Assembly (NCBI GenBank): GCA_944321715.1
Contig: CALUMJ010000019.1
Location: forward strand, 1 to 44,931
Reading direction: 5' to 3'
Length of the DNA stretch: 44,931 nucleotides
DNA from: an uncultured Muribaculaceae bacterium
GTDB lineage: Bacteria > Bacteroidota > Bacteroidia > Bacteroidales > Muribaculaceae
In this document: one piece after another, positions 23,012 to 32,457 of the stretch
How the letters are laid out: each line of letters starts with the position of its first letter
Position numbering within the stretch: the stretch's first letter is position 1
Program-made: the position numbers and the translations under genes
The notes under the pieces: generated by a model
What the model was told of the DNA's origin: nothing
Seen by the model: the letters and a program-made list of their open reading frames with translations, nothing else
The model's database searches: none

Positions 23012-25762
23012 ATGAGAATTAAATTCTTACTGCTCATTACGCTCTTAGCGGCTCTCCCGGCAATAGCGCAAAACGCGGGGTTGCGGGGCGTAGTGGTGGA
23101 TGCTCGCAGCGGACAGCCTTTGGCCGGTGCCACCATAATCCTCGAAGGACAGGACATATCGGTGGTGACGGGGCCAAGTGGCGACTTCCGGATTTCTACG
23201 GCATCCCCTGGCACCGACAACCTGCTCATTTTGTGTGCAGGCTATGATGATTGGTCGTCGCAAGTAGAAATTGCTGGCGGCGCAGTCGACGACATGGGAA
23301 AAATCGCCATGAAGTCGCAATCAGCTTACGCAGCCGCATTTAGCGGCGATGAGGACTTAATGATTGATGAGTCGCAACTTGAGGACGAGGAGGGTAACAG
23401 CCAGACAATCGGGTTGCTCTCGGGAGCTTCCGACGACGTGTTTTACCAAGCTGCAAGCTGGGATTTCAGCGTGATGCGTTTCCGCCTGCGCGGTTACGAC
23501 TCGGAGTATTCCGAAACCTACATCAACGGTGTGAATTTCAACGAGCCGGCTCGCGGACGGTTCAATTACAGCATGCTTGGCGGCCTTAACCAAGCCTTCC
23601 GCAACAAGAATGTCGGCATAGGCCTCGAATCGACCACTTTCGGCTTCGGCCAAGTGGGTGGTGCCACCAACATCAACACTTTTGCCCGCGACTATGCCCC
23701 GGGGCTGCGTGCCAGCCTTGCCTACACCAACGGCAACTACTATGCACGCGGCATGGTGACATACGCCACCGGCCTCAACAGCAAAGGGTGGGCATTGACG
23801 GTATCGGCCGTGGGTCGATACTCCGACGAGGGCATATACCCCGGTACGTTCTACCACTCGGGAGGCTACTTCTTGTCGGCTCAGAAGGTGTTCAACGACA
23901 AGCACAGCCTGTCGCTCACGACATTCGGCGCACCTACGCAACGGTCTAACAACTCGGCTACTTACGAGGAGGCCTACGAGTTGTCGGGAAGCACCCGTTA
24001 CAACCCCAACTGGGGTTACATGCCCAACGGCGACAAGCGCACTGCGCGTGTGGTTGAGTGTTTCGACCCTACGGCAATATTGAACTGGATATGGACTCCT
24101 AACAGCAACGTGTCGCTCAACACCGGCGTCGCCGTGCGCAAGTCATATTACTCGTCGTCGGCACTCAACTGGTATAATGCGGCAGACCCGCGCCCCGACT
24201 ATTACCGCTATTTGCCTTCGTATTACGACGACCAGGAAACCAAGGACCTCTATACCGACTTGTGGCAAAACAACGAGGACTACCGCCAAGTGGATTGGGG
24301 TTCGATTTACCAGACTAACTACCTTAACAACTACGAGGCCGACCAGACTGGCGTTGACAAAGGGGCGACTTACATACTCGAAAAACGCCACAGCAACCAG
24401 TTCAACGTGCTGTTCAACTCGACGCTCAACATGCGCCTCAACGACTACATGACACTGCAAGGCGGCGTAGGGCTTAACTACACAAGGGCTTCGTATTACA
24501 AGACGATTAAGGACTTGCTCGGCGGACGCTACTGGACCGACATCGACCAGTTTGCCGAACGTGATTTCCCTACCGACGACATGCTGCTGCAAAACGACCT
24601 CAACAATCCCAACCGCCGTGTGGGCGAGGGCGACCGTTTCGGTTATGACTACGATATTAACTCTATTTCGGCAAATGCTTGGTTGCAAAATGTCATCAAC
24701 TTGCCGCACTGGGACATAAACTATGGCTTCAAGGTGAGCTACACGCAATTCCAGCGCGACGGCCACATGCGCAACGGACGTTCGCCCGAAAACTCTTACG
24801 GCAAAGGCGTTATGCACCAGTTCGACAATGCCATGCTGAAAGTGGGTGCGACCTACAAGCTCGATGGTCGCAATAGTTTCCGCTTCCATGCCGCTTACGG
24901 CACAAAGGCTCCTACATTCGAGCAGTCGTACATCTCGCCACGTATCAAGGATGATGCGATTACAGGGCTTAGCAGTGCACGCATTCTCTCGGCCGACATT
25001 GCCTACTCGTTTAATTACCGTAACTTCAAAGGTACGATTACAGGCTTCTGGACCAACATTTATGACGACACCGAACGCACTGCATTCTATGACGACCAAT
25101 TCTCGACATTCATGAACTACGTGCTGACAGGCGTAAACAAGACCTACAAGGGCGTGGAAGTGGGATTGGCCTATAAAATCACACCGTCGTTGACCGTGAA
25201 TTTTGCTGGAACATTCTCGCGCTACCAGTATAAAAACCGTCCTACCGGCACGCGCAGCTATGAAAACGGCTCGATGCCCGATACCACGCAGACAGTTTAC
25301 TTGAAGAATTTCTACGTCGGCGGCACTCCGCAACAGGCCTATAGCCTCGGTTTCGATTATGTCGCACCGGGCATGTGGTTCTTCAACATTACTGGCGTGT
25401 GGATGGGCGACAGCTATGTTGACCTCTCGCCAATACGCCACGAGGCACTGCCCAACTTGTGGACGCAAGTGAGCTCGGAAGAGGAATTGCAACAGCGCAT
25501 CGAGAACATCACCCGGCAGGAGAAGCTCAACGACGCATTTGTGCTGAACTTGAGCATCGGGAAGCTCATATACTTGAATCGCACGGCATCGCTGAATCTC
25601 AACCTGAACATCGACAACGTGCTTAACAACAAGAATATACAGACCGGTGGTTACCAGCAAGGTCGTTTTGACTACACCAACTACACCACCACTCGCTATC
25701 CCAACAAATACTACTACGCACAGGGCATAAAGGTTTATTTCACCGTAGGCGTAAGATTTTAA
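23012..25762 (+). CDS. TonB-dependent receptor with carboxypeptidase-like regulatory domain
   Basis: A 916-aa outer-membrane receptor. Residues 1-20 (MRIKFLLLITLLAALPAIAQ) are a signal peptide. Next comes a carboxypeptidase-regulatory-like Ig domain (LRGVVVDARSGQPLAGATIIL... about 24-100), a plug-like region (FRLRGYDSEYSETYINGVNFNEP) and a long beta-barrel rich in aromatic/Asp-Asn turns, ending in VYFTVGVRF with the terminal Phe of outer-membrane barrels. ATG 23012 is chosen over the open frame from 22694 because the signal peptide begins there. A lipoprotein gene follows by 41 bp, like a SusC/SusD-type pair although the lipoprotein is not SusD-like. The divergent nuclease suggests a nucleic-acid-derived substrate. 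Confidence 0.88.
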   Translation: MRIKFLLLITLLAALPAIAQNAGLRGVVVDARSGQPLAGATIILEGQDISVVTGPSGDFRISTASPGTDNLLILCAGYDDWSSQVEIAGGAVDDMGKIAMKSQSAYAAAFSGDEDLMIDESQLEDEEGNSQTIGLLSGASDDVFYQAASWDFSVMRFRLRGYDSEYSETYINGVNFNEPARGRFNYSMLGGLNQAFRNKNVGIGLESTTFGFGQVGGATNINTFARDYAPGLRASLAYTNGNYYARGMVTYATGLNSKGWALTVSAVGRYSDEGIYPGTFYHSGGYFLSAQKVFNDKHSLSLTTFGAPTQRSNNSATYEEAYELSGSTRYNPNWGYMPNGDKRTARVVECFDPTAILNWIWTPNSNVSLNTGVAVRKSYYSSSALNWYNAADPRPDYYRYLPSYYDDQETKDLYTDLWQNNEDYRQVDWGSIYQTNYLNNYEADQTGVDKGATYILEKRHSNQFNVLFNSTLNMRLNDYMTLQGGVGLNYTRASYYKTIKDLLGGRYWTDIDQFAERDFPTDDMLLQNDLNNPNRRVGEGDRFGYDYDINSISANAWLQNVINLPHWDINYGFKVSYTQFQRDGHMRNGRSPENSYGKGVMHQFDNAMLKVGATYKLDGRNSFRFHAAYGTKAPTFEQSYISPRIKDDAITGLSSARILSADIAYSFNYRNFKGTITGFWTNIYDDTERTAFYDDQFSTFMNYVLTGVNKTYKGVEVGLAYKITPSLTVNFAGTFSRYQYKNRPTGTRSYENGSMPDTTQTVYLKNFYVGGTPQQAYSLGFDYVAPGMWFFNITGVWMGDSYVDLSPIRHEALPNLWTQVSSEEELQQRIENITRQEKLNDAFVLNLSIGKLIYLNRTASLNLNLNIDNVLNNKNIQTGGYQQGRFDYTNYTTTRYPNKYYYAQGIKVYFTVGVRF

Positions 25763-25803
25763 TACATTTTTGTCAACACAACATAAAACTCAAAATACAC
25801 ACT

Positions 25804-28110
25804 ATGAGAATTAACAGACTATATCTCGCATCAGTGTTAGCGTTAGCTTCTGCGGGCATCGTCGGTTGCTCCGACAACTTCGATACCCCTCCAATGGTGA
25901 TACCAAGCACCGACATCGAAGCTAACATCACAATCAACGAGCTAAAGACGCTATACTGGAACAGCGACCGCAACTATATCGACACCATAGGCCTTGCCGA
26001 GAATGGTGACAGCCTTTACATCAAGGCTCGCGTCATAAGTTCCGACGAGTCGGGCAACATCTACAACAGCCTCTATATACAGGACGAAACGGGCGCGCTC
26101 CCGATGTCAATCCGTTACCCCGATATGTTTAATACCTACCGTGTAGGGCAAGAGGTTGTATTGTCGGTGAGCGGAATGTACATAGGCAAGTATAACGGTT
26201 TGCAACAACTTGGCTATCCCGAATATACCGACCAGTATGGCTGGGAGGCTACTTTCATGGCTCGCGAGCTGTTTGAGTCGCGCGTGCATCTCAACGGACT
26301 TCCCGACGTGTCGCAGGTCGATACCATCGACATCGACCTTGGCGAGTTGTCGAGTGCCACCGCCGATGTAATCAGGTTGCAAGGCCAGCTTGTGAGGTTG
26401 CGCAATGTGCACTTCGAGGAGGCCGACGGCTTCACCACATTTTCGGATGCCGACAATAGTACCAACCGCACTGTGGTTGACAGCAATGGCAATACCATCA
26501 TCATGCGCAATAGCAGCTATGCCGACTTCCAGGGCGACTTGCTGCCGATGGGCAACGGAACCATAGTGGGTATTTTGGGATACTATGGAACCGACTGGCA
26601 ATTGCTGCTGCGCGACACCGACGACCTCATCGGCTTTACCACCGACACCAGCGGTACACGTGCCAACCCATACACCATCGAACAAGCAATCGAGCTGCAA
26701 GGTGCGGCACAGGGCTGGGTGACTGGCTACATCGTGGGTGCTGTGGCTCCTGAAGTTACTACCGTGAGCGGCAATGGTGACATAGAATGGGAAGCCCCGA
26801 CCACGCTCGACAACACGCTCGTAATTGGTGCCACTGCCGACACTCGCGACATATCGCAATGCATCGTAATGGAATTGCCGCAAGGCAGCGCATTGCGCTC
26901 GGCTGCCAACTTGCGCGACAACCCGCAGGTGCTTGGAACCCAGATTTGGGTCACTGGTACGCTCGATAGCTACATGGGCACGTATGGCCTCACCGGCAAC
27001 AGCGGCTCAAGTAGCGAATATGAAATGTCGGTTACTACTGGCGGTGAAGCAAGTCTTTACGAGGACTTCGAGGGCGGTGAAGTGCCTTCGGGCTGGACTA
27101 TGATTGAATCGGGCGGCCAAGACTGGTGGTGCCGCGAGTTCGATAGCAACTACTACATCGCCGCATCGGGCTACAGCGCACAAGGTACGGCAACGCCTCC
27201 GTTTAATATTTGGCTTATCACGCCGGCTCTCAACGTGGATGCAGCAAGCGAGAAAGTGTTCTCGTTCCGCACACAGGTCAACGGTTACGGCGCAACGACC
27301 ACCGAGCTGAAGGTGTATGTACTCACGACCAACGACCCGACCACTGCTACTCGCACCGACATCACCACTCAGGCTGAGTGGCCCACACCGCCGTCAAGTG
27401 GCTATTCGAGCTGGGTTGAATCGGGCGACATCGACCTTAGCAGCTATTCGGGTACCATCTTCATAGGCTTTTGCTACGAAGCTACCGAGGATGCCAACTA
27501 TGCTACATGGTGCATGGACGACTTCCGTTTCGGCACTTCGAGCGGCTCTACTCCCGACCCTGGGCCAGATGACCCCGGTACTGCAATCGAGGCAAACCGT
27601 GCCGACTTTGAAACATTTGGTGACCCAACGGGCTACTACAATACATTCACATCGGCTGACGGCTGGACTGCAACCAATTGCAGCTTGCTCGCCGGAACCG
27701 ACGATGCTTCGGCCGAAAGCCCTTACTTCGCATTCATCGGCAATGTGACTGGTTCGACTACCGAATTTGCCTACGCTCCGTGTATGAACGGCAACACCAG
27801 CCGTGCCGGCTCGATTGTATCGCCGACAATTGCTGGTGGCTGTGGTGAGCTATCGTTCAACTTCGGCATACCGTTCAACGAAACCGACCCAATCGGTTTC
27901 CGTGTCGATATTAAGCAAAACGGCGAAGTGGTACACACGTTCAACATCGAAGGCTCGTATAACAAAGGTGTACTCTACACGCACGTCGAAGAAAACATCA
28001 ACGTGAGTGGTAACTTCACCATCGAGTTTACCAACCTGTCGCCATCGCATCTTGCAGAAAACCGCAACCGCGTGGCAGTGTGGAACGTAGCTTGGACGAG
28101 CAACGAATAA
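25804..28110 (+). CDS. DUF5689/choice-of-anchor J surface lipoprotein
   Basis: A 768-aa predicted lipoprotein: signal MRINRLYLASVLALASAGIV followed by the lipobox cysteine (GC-SDN). Domains in order: a DUF5689-like OB-fold region (about 35-280, starting ANITINELKTLYW); a second OB-like DUF6359-type region (TRANPYTIEQAIEL..., about 283-415); a choice-of-anchor J domain (YEDFEGGEVPSGWTM to WCMDDFRFG, about 419-578); a Ser/Pro/Asp linker (SGSTPDPGPDDPG); and a C-terminal beta domain (about 595-768). The OB folds could bind nucleic acid or oligosaccharide. It lies directly after the TonB receptor and probably works as its surface partner. A very stable palindrome follows 6 bp after the stop. Confidence 0.82.
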   Translation: MRINRLYLASVLALASAGIVGCSDNFDTPPMVIPSTDIEANITINELKTLYWNSDRNYIDTIGLAENGDSLYIKARVISSDESGNIYNSLYIQDETGALPMSIRYPDMFNTYRVGQEVVLSVSGMYIGKYNGLQQLGYPEYTDQYGWEATFMARELFESRVHLNGLPDVSQVDTIDIDLGELSSATADVIRLQGQLVRLRNVHFEEADGFTTFSDADNSTNRTVVDSNGNTIIMRNSSYADFQGDLLPMGNGTIVGILGYYGTDWQLLLRDTDDLIGFTTDTSGTRANPYTIEQAIELQGAAQGWVTGYIVGAVAPEVTTVSGNGDIEWEAPTTLDNTLVIGATADTRDISQCIVMELPQGSALRSAANLRDNPQVLGTQIWVTGTLDSYMGTYGLTGNSGSSSEYEMSVTTGGEASLYEDFEGGEVPSGWTMIESGGQDWWCREFDSNYYIAASGYSAQGTATPPFNIWLITPALNVDAASEKVFSFRTQVNGYGATTTELKVYVLTTNDPTTATRTDITTQAEWPTPPSSGYSSWVESGDIDLSSYSGTIFIGFCYEATEDANYATWCMDDFRFGTSSGSTPDPGPDDPGTAIEANRADFETFGDPTGYYNTFTSADGWTATNCSLLAGTDDASAESPYFAFIGNVTGSTTEFAYAPCMNGNTSRAGSIVSPTIAGGCGELSFNFGIPFNETDPIGFRVDIKQNGEVVHTFNIEGSYNKGVLYTHVEENINVSGNFTIEFTNLSPSHLAENRNRVAVWNVAWTSNE

Positions 28111-28116
28111 CAATTG

Positions 28117-28169
28117 ACAAATAACAAATCAGGGCGACCCCAGTGGGTTCGTCCTGATTTGTTATTTGT
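28117..28169. terminator. Long perfect hairpin after the lipoprotein gene
   Basis: ACAAATAACAAATCAGG at 28117-28133 and CCTGATTTGTTATTTGT at 28153-28169 are perfect 17-bp inverted copies. The loop contains a further GGCGACCC/GGGTTCGTCC stem. It begins 6 bp after the stop codon at 28110. There is no U-run beyond the stem, so it may be a rho-independent-like 3' stabilising hairpin rather than a canonical terminator. Confidence 0.7.
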
Positions 28170-28174
28170 AGGGG

Positions 28175-28249
28175 CTGTATTATAATTGCAAATACGTTTA
28201 TTTGTTGTAGAGCCGTGCAACAAATCAAATATGCAATTATGATACACCC
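28175..28249. repeat. Second palindromic element (MITE-like)
   Basis: CTGTATTATAATTGCAAATA at 28175-28194 is an imperfect inverted copy of the right end, AATATGCAATTATGATACAC at 28228-28247. TTTGTTG and CAACAAA face each other around an AGAGCCGTG centre. Its ends share GTGTAT and GATACACCCTC with the REP-like copies at 4245 and 5968, so it is probably a related element with different inner text. The remainder of the gap to 28430 is A/T-rich with no gene. Confidence 0.65.
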
Positions 28250-28430
28250 TCGTTACTACAACGTGACACTGTATCTCATATTGAAACAGCCTTTAAAACA
28301 AGCTTTTATATTTAATCGCTTATGATGGATACTGCTTTTAAAATAGATTGAGCTATAAAAACATTTTGCGACAACAACAAACTGTGTGTTTTTGAGTGGT
28401 CTTAAATGGGAAAATGCAGTTAAAGCAAAT

Positions 28431-28469
28431 AAAAAAAGCAGCTAACCGATTGGTTAACTGCTTTTTTTG
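28431..28469 (-). terminator. Bidirectional terminator of tRNA-Lys
   Basis: AAAAAAAGCAGCTAACC, a short GATT loop and GGTTAACTGCTTTTTTT form a stem with one mismatch and T/A runs on both sides, so it works in either direction. It starts right after the tRNA 3' end on the minus strand. Confidence 0.8.
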
Positions 28470-28474
28470 CGGTG

Positions 28475-28547
28475 TGACCCCGGAGGGACTCGAACCCTCG
28501 ACCCAATGATTAAGAGTCATTTGCTCTACCAACTGAGCTACGGAGTC
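28475..28547 (-). tRNA. tRNA-Lys (anticodon CUU)
   Basis: A 73-nt tRNA on the minus strand with acceptor GACTCCG/CGGGGTC, a normal D arm (GCTCAGTTGGTAGAGC), anticodon stem AATGA/TCATT with loop CTCTTAA (anticodon CTT at 34-36) and T arm GAGGG-TTCGAGT-CCCTC. Discriminator is A at 28475. CCA is not encoded; the next genomic bases on that strand are CACC. It decodes AAG (lysine). It has a matching promoter upstream and a terminator downstream, so it is a single-gene unit. Confidence 0.93.
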
Positions 28548-28569
28548 ATTGTTTCGTTGATTTCGGTTG

Positions 28570-28600
28570 CAAAGGTACGCACTTTTTCTGAACTACCAAA
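28570..28600 (-). promoter_or_regulatory. Promoter of tRNA-Lys
   Basis: On the minus strand TTTG at 28600-28597, 19 nt, then TACCTTTG at 28577-28570 match the Bacteroidetes consensus. It lies 23 nt upstream of the tRNA 5' end at 28547. Confidence 0.8.
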
Positions 28601-28931
28601 TTTTTTCGGGAAAAATATGATTTTTTTTTCATGGTTCTGCCATTTAACCCACGTGAAAGCCAGTGGGGGAGATGTGCCAAAATGCAATTATGGTTATTTG
28701 TGTTGGGGGTGTCGCAAAAAGGGCAGTCACAAAATCGCGCAAATCCGCATTTTGATGCTCCCTCGTTATAGACTAAATTACAGCATATTACGACTGCCAT
28801 CGGGCGGTCATCGAGCCGCCATGGTATGACGGTTCTACAACATATAATTGTAATTGCTGTATTTGATAGATTCCCCAGTGTCGTTTTTAATGAGAAAGCT
28901 GTGTATTTGTACCAAAATATCAGACACTTAA
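28601..28931. other. Intergenic stretch with palindrome remnant
   Basis: This gap between tRNA-Lys and the large operon contains a REP-family remnant: GCCAAAATGCAATTATGG near 28677 and an opposed GCGCAAATCCGCATTTTGAT near 28737. An imperfect GC-rich inverted repeat, GGGCGGTCATCGAGCCGCC, lies near 28801-28819. No coding sequence is supported; the open frame at 28467-28829 overlaps the tRNA. Confidence 0.5.
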
Positions 28932-28963
28932 TTTGGCAAAACCTAAAAGATGTTATATCTTTG
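28932..28963 (+). promoter_or_regulatory. Promoter of the SrfB/SrfC operon
   Basis: TTTG at 28932-28935, a 20-nt spacer and TATCTTTG at 28956-28963 are an ideal Bacteroidetes promoter. Transcription starting near 28970 gives a leader of about 228 nt before the ATG at 29198. No second strong promoter was found between the eight genes that follow. Confidence 0.8.
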
Positions 28964-29197
28964 TCATGACACGGTCATTTCATTTTTTAATGTTGCCGGT
29001 CGCAACGAGTGTTAAAAGGGAGTGAATAGAGTATTATTGCAACTTTAACGACTTTCTAATTGACATAAACGGTGTTTTGTTCGCCTTATGATTGGCCGAG
29101 CCGATGCTGGTTTCAATAATCTGACCATGAAGCGAAGGTGCGCAAATTCACTTATTTTGAAATGTTTATAATTACACGACTATAATAATATACACAA

Positions 29198-32100
29198 ATG
29201 ATGCGTATGGAAGTAGATGATTATTCCTTGATAGCCAATACAGGAATCCAACTATTTTCTTTTCCTGTCACCATTGACAAGCAGTGGCGGACGAAGATAT
29301 GGTTCCATGAATGGTTTGACGAAAGCATGGATGAAAACGGCAAGTGGTGCCTCGAAATATTGAAAGAAATAACGTTCAAGGACGACGATACGAAATATTA
29401 TTACAGGCTGACCGACTTGAACGACCTCGGTTATCTGAATCCCACTATAAGTTTTGAGAATGGCGATTTCACCCACGACGACTTGTGGGGCGACGGAATC
29501 GAGCCGTTGATGACCGATGGGGAAATGGACGAGAATGTCGATGGTGTAATATTCAGCATGAATTTCAATGCTTCGTGCTGTAACTTAGACAAATTGCTCG
29601 GCCAGTGGCTGCCGATGCCATACTTGAAGCGTAAAAATGAAACCAGCTTCGACCTTAACCCGCTTAATTGGGTGAGGTTCAAAATCGTTCCGTTGCCAGG
29701 CAAGGAGGGCGGCAATGCGCTGTCGGGCAAAATAGATTGTGTGGTGGTGATGGCTGTTGACAGCCGCACGGGCAATTATTGTGACCAATATCGTGAATAT
29801 CCTGCCTTTGAGAATCAAGCCGACAAGCAACTCGATTTCGAGCTGTGCGACGATTGCATAACGCTGATGGACTATTGCTCGGGGCTGAACGGGCAAAACT
29901 ATGTTGACCGCCACTTGTTCAAGCTCGTGCATCCCGAGTGCGATGGCGGTCCCGAGAACTACAAGCCTCGCCGCGGAGAGTATCACATGTCGTATGCCGC
30001 TTCATACATTTATCTTGTCAACTACCTCGCCGACCTTGCCAGCAGGCAATTAGCTCCGCAAAAAATCACCCTGTACCGAGGCATAGAGCAGGGCGTGACA
30101 CCGCGGTTTGTCGATATGATGGTGGACGTGGGCAACTCGCGTACCACGGCCTTGCTCATCGAGGAGCTTGAAGATGGCGAAATACACAACAACAACATAT
30201 TCACGCGTGTGCGCAAGTTGGAACTCACCGACATGAGCACTATGGTCGATGTTACCGACCCTGAATTGAAAATAATACGCTACGGCGAGCCATTCGACAT
30301 GCGGCTGGCATTCCGCCGTGCCAAATTTGGCGATTTCGGCATTGGCGACAGCCGCCAGTTTGTCTATCCCAGCCTTGTCAGGCTTGGACATGAGGCCGAC
30401 AGGCTCATTCACCTCACGCACATTGGTGACAACGACACGCGCGAAACGTTATCGACCTATTCAAGCCCCAAGCGTTACCTGTGGGACGACAAACTCAATG
30501 CCGAGGAATGGCGTTTCTTGCTGCTCGAAGGTGAACCCGAGAGCGAGAGCTCACTGCAAATCAACGGCATAAGCGAGATGCTCACCGAGACTGGCAAGGT
30601 GTGCAGCGGCAGCAAACGCAAGGGAGAGGAGATGCTGGCCGGCACGTCGTTCAAATATTCGCGGCAGTCGCTCATGACATTCTCGTTCTTGGAGATGCTT
30701 GTGCAAGCCGACGCGCAAATCAACCGCCACGACTACCGCCGTGACCGTGGCGACATTTCCATGCCGCGGCAGATAAAGCGGCTCGTGGTAACATGCCCGA
30801 CTACTATGACCAGGGTTGAACGCGAGGCATTGGTGGGGTGCGCCAAAGATGCAATCAAGTTGTGGGAAAGTTTCAAGTTCAGTGCGCTCGACGACCCGTA
30901 TGACGACACCCAGAACACCAGCCGCCATGCGACAGTGAAAGTGATTCCGAGCATGAAGCGTGTCAACGTGGGCGACGATGATGTGCCTTGGTATTACGAC
31001 GAGGCTACTTGCGCGCAGATGGTGTATATGTATGGCGAAATCGGCTATAAGTACCGCAAAGGCTACAAGGAATTTTTCGACCTCTATGGCAAGCGCATAG
31101 GCGACGACAAGCAAAACTCGCTGACGGTGGCGTCGCTCGACATAGGCGCCGGCACAAGCGACCTGATGATTAACAAGTACAGTTATGCCGAAAGCAGCGG
31201 CATCAACGAACCAGCAAGCATCGAGCCCGACCCGAAATTCTTCGACAGCTACTATGAGGCCGGCGACGACATCCTCAAGGAGCTTATCAAGCAAGTGATG
31301 TATATGCGCGAAGACAGCGGCCTGTACACCAAGATGAAGGAGCTGAACGGTGCCAGTTTCGAGCAATTCAAGCAGTGTGCCAAGGACACTGTGGGCGACT
31401 ACAACGAGCAGACCTATTATGACCGCATCATGCGCCGCGACTTCAACCTGCAATACTCCGTGCCGCTCATGTATTATTACCTCGACCTCTTGGTGAAAGG
31501 GGCCGGCGACCGCATAGTTTCGTTTGGCGACGTGTTTGCCCGTAATCGCCCCAGCGCAGCCGTGTGTGCCTATTTCAAGCGGCATTTTAAGTTCGACCTT
31601 GAAACGGTCAATTGGAACTTCAAGTATCAGGTGGTTTACGACATCATCGCCAACAAAATCGAGCCGTTGATGAAGACCATCGCCACCATCATTTATGCTA
31701 TGGGCAGCGACATCGCAATACTTTCGGGTCGCCCTGCTTCGTTGCCGCCTGTGAGGGATTTGCTGTTGAAATATTATTGCGTGTCGCCCGACAGGCTCAT
31801 TTTGCTCAACAACTACTATGTGGGCGACTGGTATCCCTACGGCCGCAACCGTGGCATAGTGGCCGATGCAAAGCCCATCGTGGCAATCGGTGCCGCCATT
31901 GCCGACAACAGTTATGGCAAGGGTAACTTGCCCGACTTCTTTGTGAAGCCCGACCGGCTTGCCAAGAACTTGAAATCGACAGTCAATTACATAAGCGAGA
32001 ATCCCGACAAGGAGGGCAATTCGCCAGGTCGTGCCGATTACCTCATCAGCCCGTCGGTCGATATGGGCGAAATTGTAGTCGGTGGGCTGCCTGTGAACCT

Positions 32101-32452
32101 GTATGCACGCCAGCTCGACTTGAAGGATTACCCGTCGCGCATAATGTTTGTAATCGAGTATAACTATGAATACTTCCGCGACAAGGTAATCGCCACCAAG
32201 CATGTGACAACCGACGGCGACATAAACAAATATGTGAAAGATGAAATTGCCAAGCAGAAAGAAAAGCTGCCTTACCGCATCACCATCAAACGTGAAGATG
32301 CCGAAGACCTTGAGTCGATTGCCATCGAATCAATCACGTCGGTAAAGAACAGCGACTATGAAGACTTGCCAGTGAATATGCTCAAGCTGCATGTGCAGAC
32401 GCTTGAAGCACGCGAGCGGCACTGGCTTGACACTGGCATCATCGATTTATAA
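29198..32452 (+). CDS. SrfB-like actin/Hsp70-fold ATPase
   Basis: A 1084-aa cytoplasmic protein, first gene of the eight-gene operon. Two nucleotide-binding phosphate loops of the actin/Hsp70/hexokinase superfamily are visible: MVDVGNSRTTALLIEE (about 308-323) and VASLDIGAGTSDLMINKY (about 643-660), with DIAILSGRPASLPPVRDL (about 837-855) as the adenosine motif. The arrangement and size match the virulence factor SrfB family (PF07520, roughly 1000 aa), of which Salmonella srfB is the namesake. The 300-residue N-terminal region is unassigned. It is followed 5 bp later by an SrfC-like GTPase, the usual SrfB partner. Its function is unknown in all organisms I know of; a nucleotide-driven scaffold or chaperone-like role is inference. 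Confidence 0.82.
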   Translation: MMRMEVDDYSLIANTGIQLFSFPVTIDKQWRTKIWFHEWFDESMDENGKWCLEILKEITFKDDDTKYYYRLTDLNDLGYLNPTISFENGDFTHDDLWGDGIEPLMTDGEMDENVDGVIFSMNFNASCCNLDKLLGQWLPMPYLKRKNETSFDLNPLNWVRFKIVPLPGKEGGNALSGKIDCVVVMAVDSRTGNYCDQYREYPAFENQADKQLDFELCDDCITLMDYCSGLNGQNYVDRHLFKLVHPECDGGPENYKPRRGEYHMSYAASYIYLVNYLADLASRQLAPQKITLYRGIEQGVTPRFVDMMVDVGNSRTTALLIEELEDGEIHNNNIFTRVRKLELTDMSTMVDVTDPELKIIRYGEPFDMRLAFRRAKFGDFGIGDSRQFVYPSLVRLGHEADRLIHLTHIGDNDTRETLSTYSSPKRYLWDDKLNAEEWRFLLLEGEPESESSLQINGISEMLTETGKVCSGSKRKGEEMLAGTSFKYSRQSLMTFSFLEMLVQADAQINRHDYRRDRGDISMPRQIKRLVVTCPTTMTRVEREALVGCAKDAIKLWESFKFSALDDPYDDTQNTSRHATVKVIPSMKRVNVGDDDVPWYYDEATCAQMVYMYGEIGYKYRKGYKEFFDLYGKRIGDDKQNSLTVASLDIGAGTSDLMINKYSYAESSGINEPASIEPDPKFFDSYYEAGDDILKELIKQVMYMREDSGLYTKMKELNGASFEQFKQCAKDTVGDYNEQTYYDRIMRRDFNLQYSVPLMYYYLDLLVKGAGDRIVSFGDVFARNRPSAAVCAYFKRHFKFDLETVNWNFKYQVVYDIIANKIEPLMKTIATIIYAMGSDIAILSGRPASLPPVRDLLLKYYCVSPDRLILLNNYYVGDWYPYGRNRGIVADAKPIVAIGAAIADNSYGKGNLPDFFVKPDRLAKNLKSTVNYISENPDKEGNSPGRADYLISPSVDMGEIVVGGLPVNLYARQLDLKDYPSRIMFVIEYNYEYFRDKVIATKHVTTDGDINKYVKDEIAKQKEKLPYRITIKREDAEDLESIAIESITSVKNSDYEDLPVNMLKLHVQTLEARERHWLDTGIIDL

Positions 32453-32457
32453 TATTA

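Noticed and set aside
24143-25660. Minus-strand 505-codon open frame inside the TonB receptor
   Set aside because: Shadow of the receptor barrel; no recognisable motif, no promoter, and the plus-strand protein is certain.
28467-28829. Plus-strand 120-codon frame across tRNA-Lys
   Set aside because: It reads through the tRNA, its terminator side and a palindrome remnant; its start is the tRNA antisense, a common false call.
30551-32203. Minus-strand 550-codon open frame inside the SrfB-like gene
   Set aside because: It is antisense to a gene with clear nucleotide-binding motifs, its translation is His/Val-rich without domain signatures, and it arises from codon bias of the plus-strand gene.
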